A DNA stretch of 64,000 bases from Frateuria flava (GCF_017837635.1 NZ_JAGJRS010000010.1:1-64000), one strand, 5' to 3'; positions 46,147-55,778 are shown, counted from the first letter of the stretch. A program made the numbers and translations. The notes: a model not told the origin generated them from the letters alone.

Positions 46147-49100
46147 GTGCTCGTCGCGATCGTCCGCAGCGCGTTGCGCGCCGCCGGCTGGGTGGTGCTG
46201 CTGGCCGTGCTGCTGCTGGCACTGGGCGTGCAGCGACTGTTCGTCGCGCGCTACGACGTATTTCCCGATTTCGTGCCGGCGCAGGCCACCGTGCAGGTGG
46301 AGGCGCCGGGTTTCACCGCGTTGCAGGTCGAGCAGCGCGTCACCCAGCCGATCGAGAATGCGGTCAACGGCACCACCGCGGTGGACACCGTGCGTTCGCA
46401 GTCGATCCAGGGCCTGGCGGTGATCGACGTGGTGTTCAAGGACGGCAGCGATCCGTTCCGCGACCGCCAGCTGCTGGCCGAGCGCGTCAGCGAGGCGGCG
46501 GCCAACCTGCCCGCCGGCGTGGACGCGCCGTCGCTCAGTCCGATGACTTCCTCGACCATGGACCTGCTCAAGATCGGCTTGGTCAGCGACAAGCTCGATC
46601 CGCTGGCCTTGCGCGACCTTGCCGACTGGACCGTCAAGCCGCGCCTGCTGGCCGTGCCCGGCGTGGCCGACGCGATCGTGTTCGGCGGCGGCGTGCGCGA
46701 ATGGGATGTGCGCGTACACCCCGACCGCCTGGCGGCCTACGGCCTCACGCTGGAGGACGTGCGTGCCGCGGGCGCCGCGGCCAGCGGCGTGCGTGGCGCC
46801 GGCTACATCGACACGCCCAGCCAGCGCGTGGTGCTGGAGGCCGACGGGGCCTTGAGCGACCCGGCCCAACTGGGCCGCACCGTGCTGACCCGCCACGCCG
46901 GGCGCAACGTCACGCTGGCGGACGTGGCCAGCGTCGGCGTGGCCGCCGCGCCGGCGTTCGGCGACGCGCGCATCGACGCCCGCCCCGGCATCCTGGTCGC
47001 GATGACCAGCCAGTACGGCAGCAACACGCTGGAAGTCACCCGTGCGGTGGAAAAGGCGCTCGACGATCTGAAGCCCATGCTCGCCGCCCAGGGCGTGACG
47101 CTGGTGCCGGCGCTGCACCGCCCGGCGACTTTCGTCGAGGTCGCGCTGGCCAACATGCGCGACGCGTTGGCCTTCGGCGCCGCGCTGGTGTTGCTGGTGC
47201 TGGTGCTGTTCCTGAAGGACTGGCGCACCGCGCTGATCTCCTTCGTCAGCATCCCGCTGTCGCTGGCGTTGGCCGTGCTCGCGCTGCGCTGGTTCGACTG
47301 GACCATCAACACGATGACGCTGGGTGGCCTGGCGGTGGCGCTGGGCGTGGTGGTGGACGACGCGATCATCGACGTGGAGAACATCGACCGGCGCCTGCGC
47401 ACGGCCGTCGAGGGCATGCCGCGCATCGACACCATCCTGGCCGCCTCGCTCGAGGTGCGCCGACCGGTGGTGCTGGCCACCGTGGTGGTCGGGCTGGTGT
47501 TCGTGCCGATCCTGCTGCTGCCGGGCCTGCAGGGCAGCTTCTTCGCGCCGCTGGCGGGCGCCTTCCTGCTGGCGACCTTCGCCTCGCTGCTGGTGGCGCT
47601 GACGGTGACGCCGGCGTTGTGCCTGTGGCTGCTGCACCCCGGCCGCCGCCATCGCGAACCGCGCTGGCTCAAGCGCATGAAGCTCGCTCAGCACCGCCTG
47701 CTCGAGCGCGCGCTGCCGCACGGCCGCGCGCTGCTGGTCGCCGCGCTGGTGGTCGGCGCGCTGGCGGTGGCGGCGCTGCCGTTCTTCGGCGCGGAGCTGC
47801 TGCCCGAATTCCGCGAAGGCCACTTCGTACTGCAGATCAGCGGCCCGTCGGGCGCCTCGCTGGCGGAAATGGACCGCATCGGCGAGCGGATCAGCCGCAG
47901 CGTGCTGGCGATTCCCGGCGTGGCCAGCGTCTCGCTGCAGATGGGCCGCGCCGAGGCCGTGCAGGACACCTGGCCGCCCAATCGCGGCGAACTGCATGTG
48001 GAATTGAAGCCCGGCCTGGCGGCGGATGCCCAGGTGCGCATCGAGAACGCGCTGCGCAGGCTGCTGGACGGCTATCCGGGGCTGGGCTCGGACGTAGTGA
48101 CCTTCCTGGGCGACCGCATCAGCGAATCGCTCTCGGGCGAAACCGCGCCGGTCACGCTGAGCCTCTACGGAGCCGACCTCGACCGGCTCGATGCGCTGGC
48201 CGGCCGGGCGCAGGCGATCGTGCAGGCGCTGCCCGGGGCCGGCAGCGTGCGGCTGGCCGAATCGCCCAGCGTGCCGACCATGCGTATCGCGCCGGATCCG
48301 GACCGGCTGTCTGCGCGCGGCCTGCGCATGACCGACGTGCTCGACGCGATTGCCGCCGCGCACCAGGGCGTGATCGTGGGCGAGGTTTACCGGGGCGTGC
48401 AGCCGGTGGCGATCCGGCTCACGCTGGACAACGCGACCGCGCGCGATCCGGAGGCGGTGGGCGCGCTGCTGCTGCCGGCGGCCGACGGCCAGAGCGTGCC
48501 GCTGTCGGAGGTCGCCGCCGTGGACCTGGTGAAGGGCAGGGCGAGCGTGCAGCACGAGGGCGGCCGGCGCCGGCTGGTGCTGGCGGTGACGCCGTCCCGT
48601 CCGGACGTGGTCGGCTTCGTGGCGCAGGCGCGCGCGGCGCTGCACCGGCAACTGCCGCTGCCGGCCGGCTACTACATCGAATTTGGCGGTGCCGCCGGGG
48701 GCGCGGTGGCCGCGCAGCACGCGCTGTTGCTGCACAGTGCGCTGGCCGGCGCGGCAATCATCGTGCTGCTGTTGCTGTCCTTCCCCGACCGGCGCAGCGT
48801 GGCGCTGATCCTGGCCAACGTGCCCTTTGCGCTGGTCGGCGGCGTGATCGCGGCAGCACTGGCCGGCGGCGTGCTGTCGATCGGCGCGCTGGTCGGGTTC
48901 GTCACCCTGTTCGGCATCGCCGCGCGCAACACGATCCTGCTGATCGCCCACTACGAGCACCTGGTCGCCTCCGAAGGCGCGCACTGGAACCGCTACACCG
49001 CGCTGCGCGGCGCGCGCGAGCGGCTGACGCCGATCCTGATGACCGCGCTGGTCACCGCGCTGGGCCTGTTGCCGCTGGCGCTCGGCAGCGGTGAACCCGG

Positions 49101-49233
49101 GCGCGAGGTGGAGGGGCCAATGGCGATCGTGATCCTCGGCGGCCTGCTCAGCTCCACCGTGCTCAACCTGCTTGTGATGCCGGCGCTCGCCGCGCGCTTT
49201 CTACGGCCTGTCAGCCGGTCCGATCCTGCGTAG
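46147..49233 (+). CDS. RND efflux pump, heavy-metal (CusA/CzcA) type
   Basis: 1028 residues, twelve membrane helices with two large periplasmic loops. YDVFPDFVPAQATVQVEAPGF and VTQPIENAV at the N-terminus are the HME-RND motifs. TM4 has VVVDDAIIDVENI with the acidic proton-relay residues. It drives export of a cation or small compound using the proton gradient. The metal or drug cannot be deduced; CusA-type methionine pairs are not obvious. GTG at 46147 is chosen, being 4 bases after the adaptor stop. No local two-component regulator. Confidence 0.9.
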   Translation: MLVAIVRSALRAAGWVVLLAVLLLALGVQRLFVARYDVFPDFVPAQATVQVEAPGFTALQVEQRVTQPIENAVNGTTAVDTVRSQSIQGLAVIDVVFKDGSDPFRDRQLLAERVSEAAANLPAGVDAPSLSPMTSSTMDLLKIGLVSDKLDPLALRDLADWTVKPRLLAVPGVADAIVFGGGVREWDVRVHPDRLAAYGLTLEDVRAAGAAASGVRGAGYIDTPSQRVVLEADGALSDPAQLGRTVLTRHAGRNVTLADVASVGVAAAPAFGDARIDARPGILVAMTSQYGSNTLEVTRAVEKALDDLKPMLAAQGVTLVPALHRPATFVEVALANMRDALAFGAALVLLVLVLFLKDWRTALISFVSIPLSLALAVLALRWFDWTINTMTLGGLAVALGVVVDDAIIDVENIDRRLRTAVEGMPRIDTILAASLEVRRPVVLATVVVGLVFVPILLLPGLQGSFFAPLAGAFLLATFASLLVALTVTPALCLWLLHPGRRHREPRWLKRMKLAQHRLLERALPHGRALLVAALVVGALAVAALPFFGAELLPEFREGHFVLQISGPSGASLAEMDRIGERISRSVLAIPGVASVSLQMGRAEAVQDTWPPNRGELHVELKPGLAADAQVRIENALRRLLDGYPGLGSDVVTFLGDRISESLSGETAPVTLSLYGADLDRLDALAGRAQAIVQALPGAGSVRLAESPSVPTMRIAPDPDRLSARGLRMTDVLDAIAAAHQGVIVGEVYRGVQPVAIRLTLDNATARDPEAVGALLLPAADGQSVPLSEVAAVDLVKGRASVQHEGGRRRLVLAVTPSRPDVVGFVAQARAALHRQLPLPAGYYIEFGGAAGGAVAAQHALLLHSALAGAAIIVLLLLSFPDRRSVALILANVPFALVGGVIAAALAGGVLSIGALVGFVTLFGIAARNTILLIAHYEHLVASEGAHWNRYTALRGARERLTPILMTALVTALGLLPLALGSGEPGREVEGPMAIVILGGLLSSTVLNLLVMPALAARFLRPVSRSDPA

Positions 49234-49254
49234 GATGGGGCTGGAGCCCACCCT
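49230..49254. repeat. GGTGGGCTGAAGCCCACC family palindrome
   Basis: GTAGGATGGGGCTGGAGCCCACCCT, starting in the last codon and stop of the RND gene. A slightly divergent member of the family seen at 28475 and 61087. Confidence 0.7.
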
Positions 49255-49346
49255 CGGACATCCATGGTGACCCTACGCCAGCCGGGCATCCGCAAGGCAG
49301 GCTGGCGTGCTCCAATAGCACCTCCGCCCATGCCACGGGATCGACC

Positions 49347-49694
49347 ATGCGCTATCACGGCAGCTGCCATTGCGGCCGCATCGCCTTCGACGTCGAAGGC
49401 GAGCTCGACCAGCTGATTGACTGCAACTGCTCGCACTGCAGCCGCAAGGGCTACCTGCTGTGGTTCGTGCCGCGCGAGCGGCTGCAACTGGCCACGCCGG
49501 ACGCCGACATGGCGACCTATACCTTCAACAAGCACGCCATCAAGCACCGCTTCTGCCCCGACTGCGGCTGCGCGCCGCTTGCGCTGGGCACCGCGCCAGA
49601 CGGCCAGCCGATGGCCGCGATCAACGCACGCTGCCTGGAGGACCTGGACCTGGCCGGGGTCAAGCGCGTGCCGGTGGACGGCCGCAGCTTCTGA
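49347..49694 (+). CDS. GFA family protein (glutathione-dependent formaldehyde-activating type)
   Basis: 115 residues with the Gfa zinc ligands: SCHCG (C7, C9), DCNCSHC (C26, C28, C31) and FCPDCGC (about C70, C73, C75). The family binds zinc and is named for glutathione-formaldehyde adduct formation, but most members, including this small type, have unknown function. No operon partner is clear; the CPBP gene starts 13 bases downstream and may be co-transcribed. Confidence 0.9.
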   Translation: MRYHGSCHCGRIAFDVEGELDQLIDCNCSHCSRKGYLLWFVPRERLQLATPDADMATYTFNKHAIKHRFCPDCGCAPLALGTAPDGQPMAAINARCLEDLDLAGVKRVPVDGRSF

Positions 49695-49707
49695 CGGAAA
49701 CTCCCCC

Positions 49708-50469
49708 ATGACTCTCGCACTGGCCACCGAGCTGACCATGCTGGCCGCCTCGCTCGGCTTCGGGGCCTACGCCATCGCCCACTGGCGCCGCAGCGGTCGG
49801 GCGGTGCTCGATGGCCTCGGTCTGCGCTTCGGTCGCAGTGACGCAGCCGACCTGCTCGCCGGCCTGGTCATCGCGGGTGTCGCGATGGCCGGCATCTTCG
49901 TCACTGAGCGTGCAATGGGCGGCATCACGACCGCCACGACATCGGTTCAACCCGGGCTGTTGCCGCGTGCCGCGGTCATGGCGCTACATGCGTTCAAGGA
50001 AGAGCTGCTGATGCGCAGCCTTCTGCTGTCGGGTCTGCTGCTGGCGCTGGGCAACCGCCGTGTGCCTGCCGTCGGCCTGAGCGCGCTGGCCTTCGGGCTG
50101 ATCCACCTGAGCAATCCCGGTGCCTCCGCATTGTCGGTGCTGGGCAATGCGCTCGGTGGGGTGATCTACGGCACGGCGTTCGTGCTGACCGGGCGAATCT
50201 GGCTTTCGCTCGGTTTGCACTTCGCCTGGAACTTCGTCCAGGGGCCGCTGCTGGGCCTGCCCGTGAGCGGACTGGCCTCCGGCGGCATGTTCGCGGTGAC
50301 GCACCAGGGGCCGGACGTGATGACCGGCGGCAGCTACGGGCCGGAAGGCGGCCTCGTCGGGATCGGCTTCCGCTTTGTGGTGATCGGCGGGTTGCTTGGC
50401 TGGGTCGCCTTTGGCCGTGCGCGACGGTCAGCGGCTGGCGGGGCGCCGGTTGCCGCCGAGGCAGGCTGA
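49708..50469 (+). CDS. CPBP family intramembrane glutamic protease (Abi/CAAX type)
   Basis: 253 residues, about seven membrane helices. The catalytic motifs are FKEELLMRSLL (EE(x)xxR), FGLIHLSNP (conserved His) and HFAWNF (HxxxN). Bacterial CPBP proteins process or protect against peptides such as bacteriocins, or act in membrane protein turnover. A Gly-rich insertion before the last helix and a short Ala-rich tail are present. The substrate is unknown. It follows the Gfa gene closely. Confidence 0.88.
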   Translation: MTLALATELTMLAASLGFGAYAIAHWRRSGRAVLDGLGLRFGRSDAADLLAGLVIAGVAMAGIFVTERAMGGITTATTSVQPGLLPRAAVMALHAFKEELLMRSLLLSGLLLALGNRRVPAVGLSALAFGLIHLSNPGASALSVLGNALGGVIYGTAFVLTGRIWLSLGLHFAWNFVQGPLLGLPVSGLASGGMFAVTHQGPDVMTGGSYGPEGGLVGIGFRFVVIGGLLGWVAFGRARRSAAGGAPVAAEAG

Positions 50470-50488
50470 TCCCGCGCCGTTGGCCTCG

Positions 50489-50962
50489 TCAGCGGACCGG
50501 CTTGACCATCCGCAGCAGGTCCACGCCGTAGCCGGCCGCCTCGTAGACCGCGCGGGCGCGTTCGTTGCCCGGGAACACCGCCAGCGTGATCAGCGCGCAG
50601 CGATGCTCGCGTGCCCAGTTCTCGGCGTGGGTCATCAGCGCCTTGCCCACGCCGCGGCCTTCGTGGGCGGGGGCCACCGCCACGTTGTTGATGTGGCAGT
50701 TGGTGCGGCCGGTGAAGAAATCCTGCGTCTTCTGCAGCTCGATGAAGCCGACCACCGTGCCATCGCCGTCCTCGGCGACGAACAGGAAGTCATTGGCGGT
50801 GCCGTCTTCCAGGTGCCGCAGCAGATCGCTGCGGATGCCCTCGATGCATTCGTGACGCTTGCGCCAGGGTGGCAGCGGGAAGTCCACGAAACGCGGGACC
50901 AGTCCCAGGATGAAATCGTCGTCGTCTTCGGCCAGGCGGATCAGCAAGCTCGTGTCGCTCAT
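50489..50962 (-). CDS. GNAT family N-acetyltransferase
   Basis: 157 residues. The acetyl-CoA loop is seen in VAVAPAHEGRGVGKALM (about 93-109) and the C-terminal GNAT strand in NERARAVYEAAGYGV. Central strands VVGFIELQK and INNVAVAP fit the fold. An unknown amine is acetylated. Convergent with the CPBP gene. The ATG at 50962 gives MSDTSLLIRLAEDDD. Confidence 0.92.
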   Translation of the reverse strand: MSDTSLLIRLAEDDDDFILGLVPRFVDFPLPPWRKRHECIEGIRSDLLRHLEDGTANDFLFVAEDGDGTVVGFIELQKTQDFFTGRTNCHINNVAVAPAHEGRGVGKALMTHAENWAREHRCALITLAVFPGNERARAVYEAAGYGVDLLRMVKPVR

Positions 50963-51091
50963 GCGGCAGTCGTTCGGTTGGCAACGATGGATGCGGTTCT
51001 ACCACCGAGCAGGTGTGGCGGGGAAGTCCCACCGCGTGCCCGGTCGGGCTTTGCTAGGGTGGGAAGCCCCTCCGCCCCGAATGGAACATCG

Positions 51092-51572
51092 ATGAACGGA
51101 CGTCCATCCGCTCCACGCGCCTTCCTGGCCTGCGCAGGGCTGGCCCTTGCGACCGCCGCACCAGCCCAGGAAGCGCCGCAGGCGATCAGTTCCCCCGCGC
51201 TGCCGCCCGCACACGGCTATTCACACGTCATCGTCGCGCCCCCGGGGCGAATGGTGTCGATCTCCGGCCAGGTCGCGATGGACCGCGACGGCAAGCTGGT
51301 CGGCGAGGGCGACTTCCGCGCCTAGTGCGTGCAGGTGTTCGAGAACCTGCGTTTGCGCTGGAGAGTGCGGGCCCGGATTTCCGGGACGTAATGCGCACCG
51401 ACATGTACGTTTTCATCTCGACCTGCTGCGCGAGGTGCGGGCGCATTACCTGCCTGCCGACGCAGCGGCCACCAGGACGCTGGTGAAGGTCGATGCACTG
51501 TTCCGACCCAAACTGATGATCGAGGTGACCGCCGAGCCGTTCCTGCCGCAAGGACGAAAGCCGCAACGCTGA
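51092..51572 (+). pseudogene. RidA-like (YjgF/UK114) exported protein, decayed
   Basis: The first frame (ATG 51092) encodes a signal peptide (AFLACAGLALATAAPAQ) and the RidA start VSISGQVAMDRDGKLVGEGDFRA. An in-frame TAG at 51325 then stands where relatives have CAG (RAQ). Continuing past it gives CVQVFENLRL, then a one-base loss near 51360 before LESAGP. The TDMY block follows, then a second shift near 51412 into HLDLLREVRAHYLP and VDALFRPKLMIEVTAEPFLPQ, ending at TGA 51570-51572. One nonsense and two frameshifts mean it is not functional. RidA proteins hydrolyse reactive enamines/imines; exported ones are less studied. Confidence 0.85.
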
Positions 51573-51636
51573 TCCCGGTCGTCGGGGGAGGCAGCGCCGC
51601 TGCTAGAATGCGCCGACGCAAACAAGGGACGGATGC

Positions 51637-52242
51637 GTGGCGAATCTGGCGCTGTTCGACTTCGATGGAACGATCACTACCCGGGAAACCATGGCGGCCT
51701 TCATGTACCGCGCCGTGCCTGCACGCCGGCAGGCGTGGGGGAGGCTGCTGCTCGCACCCTGGGTCGCCGGCTACAAGTGCGGTGTGGTCCCGGGTGTGTC
51801 GGTGCGCGCCGCCGTGGTGCGCGTCGGCTTTGCGGGCGTCGCGCTCGCCAGCGTGCAGGCCCATGGCGTGGCGTTTGCCGACGAGGCGCTGCCGCCGCTG
51901 TTGCGCCCGGAGGTGATGGCACGTATCCGCTGGCACCAGCAGCAGGGCGATACCGTCGCCGTGGTCTCCGGCGGGCTCGATGTCTATCTCGCACCGTGGT
52001 GCCGCCTGCATGGCCTGGCGCTGGTCTGTTCCGCGCTGGAACACCGCGACGGTCGCCTGACGGGGCGCTACCAGGGTGCGCAGTGCGTTGGCGGGGAAAA
52101 GGCGCGGCGCGTGCGCGCAACGTACGACCTGGCCCACTACGGGCGTATCTACGCCTACGGCGACACGCACGAGGATCTTGCCCTGCTCGATCTCGCGCAC
52201 CACCGCTTCTACCGCGGCCAGGAACAGTTGGCGCACGCCTGA
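51637..52242 (+). CDS. HAD-IB family phosphatase
   Basis: 201 residues, SerB-like HAD-IB. The nucleophile motif is FDFDGTIT (D8, D10), motif II VSGGLDVY, motif III Lys in GGEK, and metal site YGDTHEDLALL. It has the helical cap insertion of the HAD-IB type (about 20-85). Substrates of relatives include phosphoserine and lysophosphatidic acid; the real one here is unknown. GTG start at 51637 with GGGACGG upstream. Confidence 0.93.
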   Translation: MANLALFDFDGTITTRETMAAFMYRAVPARRQAWGRLLLAPWVAGYKCGVVPGVSVRAAVVRVGFAGVALASVQAHGVAFADEALPPLLRPEVMARIRWHQQQGDTVAVVSGGLDVYLAPWCRLHGLALVCSALEHRDGRLTGRYQGAQCVGGEKARRVRATYDLAHYGRIYAYGDTHEDLALLDLAHHRFYRGQEQLAHA

Positions 52243-52299
52243 TCGACTGGCCTGCACCTTCGGATCAGCGGCCCATGACCGGCAGGCGGTGAAGCGGGA

Positions 52300-54255
52300 T
52301 CAGCGGCTGACGACCGGCAGGGCGATGAAGCTCGCCTTGCCCGGCGCGTGATACACCCGCTGTGTCGCCCTGACGTAGTCCGCCGGCTGCGCCTTGAAGA
52401 TGTTCGGCACGTAGGTCTGCGGGTTGCGGTCGTACAGCGGGAACCAGCTCGACTGCACCTGCACCATCAGCCGGTGGCCGGGCAGGAACACGTGGTTGGC
52501 GTTGGGAAGGCTGAATCGGTAGTCCAGCGGCTGGTTCGCGGCCAGCGGCGCCGGCTTGTCGAAGCCGGTGCGGTAACGGCCGCGGAAGATGTCCATCGCC
52601 ACCGCCAACTGGTAGCCGCCCATCGCCGGCTGCTCGGCCACCTGGTCGGGGTAGACGTCGATCAGCTTGACCACCCAGTCGCTGTCGGTGCCGCTGGTCG
52701 AGGCGACCAGGTGCACTTGCGGCGCACCGGCGATGGTCAGCGCTGCGGTGAGCGGTTCGGAGACGTAGGTCAGCACGTCGGTGCGGCCGGAGGCCTCGCG
52801 CTGGTCGTCGACCAGCCACTCCTGCCAGGTCAGGCCGTTGTCGTAGCCGACCGGCTGGATCGGGCGGGCGCGGAACGGCACCGGACGCGCCGGATCGGAG
52901 ATGTATTCGTCGTAGGCGGCACCCTGGGCCGGGGCGGCAAAGCCGAGCTTGTTGCCCGGCTCCAGGTACAGCGCGCGGCTGGCCGTGGCGCAGCTGCGTT
53001 CGCAGGCGAGCGGCCAGTGGTCCAGCTGCTGCCAGCGGTTGGTGCCGGTCTGGAACGCGGTGACCGGGGCGATGTCGGCCTTCGGTGCGCCATCCTTGAG
53101 GTACTGCGCCAGGTACGGGCGCAGGATGTGCTCGCGGAAATACTTCGCCGTGTCGCTGCCGAAGCGGATCGCGCCCAGCGCGCTGCCTTCCTCGATCTGT
53201 TGTCCGTGGTACCACGGTCCGATCACCAGCCTGACCATGTTGCCGGTGGTGTCCTTCGGTTCGATCGCGCGGTACACGGCCGGGGCCCCGTAGATGTCTT
53301 CCTGGTCCCACAGGCCGTGCACCAGCATCACCGGTACCTTCAGCGGCTGCTCCGCGAGCAGCTTGTCGACCGCCTGTTGCGACCAGAACGCGTCGTAGGC
53401 CGGGTGCGCCACGATCTTGTTCCAGAAGCCCAGCTGGCCCATGCCATACGCCTCGCCCATCGCGCCGGCCGAGCCGTAGTGCATGAACAGGTCGTACTCG
53501 TCGTGGAAGCTGCTCCACCAGCGGATGGAGTTGTCGCGGCTGGCTTCCTGTTCGTAGATGTAGCTCAGGTTCTGCTGGCGGAAGGCGCCGTTGTGGAACC
53601 AGTCGTCACCCATCCAACCGTCGACCATCGGGTTCATCGGCACCGACACCTTGAGCGCCGGGTGCGGGTTGATGAGCGCCATCAGCGGCTCGAAGCCGTC
53701 GTAGGAAATGCCCAGCGTGCCGACCTTGCCGTTGGACTCGGGAATGTTCTTCACCAGCCAGTCGATGGTGTCGTAAGTATCGGTGGCGTCATCGACCGGG
53801 GTGGGATTGAGTGGGCCGTGCACGGGGCGGTTCATGACGAAGTCGCCCTCGGAGCCGTACTTGCCGCGCACGTCCTGCACCACGCGGATGTAGCCGTCCT
53901 CGACGATCACGTCGGTGGCGTTGTCGTAGCCCTGCAGCATGGGCCCCAGGTGGCCGCTCATGGTGTGGCTGGTCAGCGCGTTGGCATCGTAGGGCGTGCG
54001 CGTGAGCAGGATGCCGGCGTGGTTCGCGCCCTTGGGCACCAGGATCACGGTGTGCAGCTTCACGCCATCGCGCATCGGGATCATCACCTCGCGCCGCTCG
54101 TAATCGAAGCTGGCGGTGACGGGGGTGAAGTGCGCCGGTGTTTCGCTCGGGTAGTTGGGGTACTTCGCCTGCGGCGCGTCGGCGGCGGGCAGGGCGGTGC
54201 TGGCGGCCAGCAGCAGGGCCAGCAGGGTGGGGCGAATGGCGAGACGTGGCTTCAT
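52300..54255 (-). CDS. Alpha-amino-acid ester hydrolase (CocE/NonD, X-Pro dipeptidyl-peptidase S15 type)
   Basis: 651 residues. A signal peptide (about 1-24) precedes an alpha/beta-hydrolase with nucleophile S184 in GISYDGF, D317 in GLWDQED and H350 in GPWYHGQ. A jellyroll follows with NHVFLPGHRLMVQVQSSWFPLYDRNPQ. The last motif and the residue spacing match alpha-amino-acid ester hydrolases of Xanthomonas and Acetobacter, enzymes that hydrolyse or transfer alpha-amino acyl groups, including onto beta-lactams. Cocaine-esterase or glutaryl-7-ACA-type relatives are less close. The ATG at 54255 gives the signal peptide. It stands alone. Confidence 0.9.
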   Translation of the reverse strand: MKPRLAIRPTLLALLLAASTALPAADAPQAKYPNYPSETPAHFTPVTASFDYERREVMIPMRDGVKLHTVILVPKGANHAGILLTRTPYDANALTSHTMSGHLGPMLQGYDNATDVIVEDGYIRVVQDVRGKYGSEGDFVMNRPVHGPLNPTPVDDATDTYDTIDWLVKNIPESNGKVGTLGISYDGFEPLMALINPHPALKVSVPMNPMVDGWMGDDWFHNGAFRQQNLSYIYEQEASRDNSIRWWSSFHDEYDLFMHYGSAGAMGEAYGMGQLGFWNKIVAHPAYDAFWSQQAVDKLLAEQPLKVPVMLVHGLWDQEDIYGAPAVYRAIEPKDTTGNMVRLVIGPWYHGQQIEEGSALGAIRFGSDTAKYFREHILRPYLAQYLKDGAPKADIAPVTAFQTGTNRWQQLDHWPLACERSCATASRALYLEPGNKLGFAAPAQGAAYDEYISDPARPVPFRARPIQPVGYDNGLTWQEWLVDDQREASGRTDVLTYVSEPLTAALTIAGAPQVHLVASTSGTDSDWVVKLIDVYPDQVAEQPAMGGYQLAVAMDIFRGRYRTGFDKPAPLAANQPLDYRFSLPNANHVFLPGHRLMVQVQSSWFPLYDRNPQTYVPNIFKAQPADYVRATQRVYHAPGKASFIALPVVSR

Positions 54256-54330
54256 GGTGACTCCCCGGAGTGACCGGCCTAGCGTAGTCCGATAACAAGC
54301 GGCTGCGCGACTGGCCTGCGGCGCCCAGAC

Positions 54331-54372
54331 GCGCTCCCTCTCCCCGGCTGCGCCGGGGCGAGAGGGGGACAG
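54331..54372. repeat. CTCACCC-type palindrome (short form)
   Basis: GCTCCCTCTCCCCGGC / GCCGGGGCGAGAGGGGGAC, arms nearly adjacent with a TGC loop; it resembles a strong hairpin downstream of otsA. Related to the elements at 19721 and 34372. Confidence 0.7.
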
Positions 54373-54392
54373 AGCCAAGACGAGCGGCGGCG

Positions 54393-55778
54393 CTAACCCG
54401 TCAACGCATGCAGGAACGCATTGCGCCAGGCGGTCAGGTCATGCCGCTGCAGCACGTCCATCATCGACCGCCAGCGCGCGATGCGCTCGCGCTGGGGCAT
54501 CGCCAACGCCCGCTCCAGCGCATCGGCCACTTCGACCGTGTCCGCCGGATTGACCAGCAGCGCCTCGGTCAGCTCCTGCGCCGCACCGGCGAAACGCGAG
54601 AGCACCAGTACGCCGGGATTTTTCGGATCCTGGCTGGCCACGTACTCCTTGGCGACCAGGTTCATGCCGTCGCGCAAGGGCGTGACCAGACCGACCCGCG
54701 CCACGCGGTAGTAGCCCGCCAGCAAGCTGTGCGGGAAGGACTGGTTGACGTAGCGGATCGGCACCCATTCCGGCGTGGCGAACTTGCCGTTGATGTGCCC
54801 GGCCATGCGCTCGAGCTCGCGGCGGATCAGGCGGTACTCGGGCACCGCGCCGCGCGAGGGCGGCGCGATCTGCAGCAGGGTGACGTGGCTGTGCAGCGCG
54901 GGCGAGCGTTCGAGCACGTGGGCAAAGGCCTCGAAGCGTTGTGCCAGACCCTTGGAGTAATCCAGCCGGTCGACGCCGATGATCAGGTCGCGGCCGTCCA
55001 GGCTCTGCTTGAACTCACGCACGGCATCTTCGGACATCGCCTTGCGCGCGACGTCGGCCACCTCCGCGGTATCGATGCTGATCGGGAACACGCCGGCGCG
55101 AAACAGCCGGCCGTTGGCGGCGCGTAGGCGGCCGCCGGGCCGCATCGCGCCGCCGACTTCGTGCAGGAAGTAGTCTTCCAGCGCGCGCAGGTCGCGCGCG
55201 GTGTGCAGGCCGACCAGGTCGTAGCTGGCCAGCGTTTCGAGCAGCTCGCGATGCTTGGGCAGTGCGATCAGCAGCGCGGCGGCCGGCAGCGGCGTATGCA
55301 GGAAGAAACCGATGCGGTTGCGCACGCCGCGCTCGCGCAGCATCGCCGCCAGCGGAATCAGGTGGTAGTCGTGCACCCAGATGATGTCGTCCGGTTCGAG
55401 CAGCTTGGCCAGCTCGTCCGCGAACACCGCGTTGACGCGCAGATAGCCTTCCAGATGGCTGCGCTGGTAGTCGACCAGGTCGGGCCGGTAGTGGAACAGC
55501 GGCCACAGCGTGCGATTGGCGAAGCCTGCATAGAAGTCGTCGTGGTCGGCCCGCGACAGGTCGATCGTGACGTAATCGATCGGGCCGTCGCTGAGCCGGT
55601 GCAGCTCTTCGGCACTTTGCGCGGCCAGCTTGCCGCTCCAGCCGAACCATAGCCCGCCGCGTTCCTGCAACGCCGCGCGCATGGCCGAGGCGAGGCCGCC
55701 AGTGGCGGTCTGCCTGGGCATGGCGACGCGATTGGACACCACCACCAGCCGTCCGGGCTTCTTGCCGGGACGGGTCAT
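54393..55778 (-). CDS. otsA: Trehalose-6-phosphate synthase OtsA
   Basis: 461 residues, GT20. RLVVVSNRVAMP and a GG-loop (TGGLASAM) bind UDP-glucose/glucose-6-P; WVHDYHLIPLAAMLRE, FFLHTPLP, GVDRLDYSKGLAQRFEAF and TPLRDGMNLVAKEYVA are family blocks. It makes trehalose-6-P for osmotic stress protection. The ATG at 55778 lies 69 bases after the otsB stop, on the same strand. In many relatives a GH15 glucoamylase-like gene lies between otsB and otsA; here only a 35-codon frame is left. Confidence 0.96.
   Translation of the reverse strand: MTRPGKKPGRLVVVSNRVAMPRQTATGGLASAMRAALQERGGLWFGWSGKLAAQSAEELHRLSDGPIDYVTIDLSRADHDDFYAGFANRTLWPLFHYRPDLVDYQRSHLEGYLRVNAVFADELAKLLEPDDIIWVHDYHLIPLAAMLRERGVRNRIGFFLHTPLPAAALLIALPKHRELLETLASYDLVGLHTARDLRALEDYFLHEVGGAMRPGGRLRAANGRLFRAGVFPISIDTAEVADVARKAMSEDAVREFKQSLDGRDLIIGVDRLDYSKGLAQRFEAFAHVLERSPALHSHVTLLQIAPPSRGAVPEYRLIRRELERMAGHINGKFATPEWVPIRYVNQSFPHSLLAGYYRVARVGLVTPLRDGMNLVAKEYVASQDPKNPGVLVLSRFAGAAQELTEALLVNPADTVEVADALERALAMPQRERIARWRSMMDVLQRHDLTAWRNAFLHALTG

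Noticed and set aside
42748-48984. A 2078-codon open frame on the - strand
   Set aside because: It is the antisense shadow of the HNH, sapC, tolC-like, adaptor and RND genes in high-GC DNA; its translation is low-complexity His/Gln/Arg with no domain.
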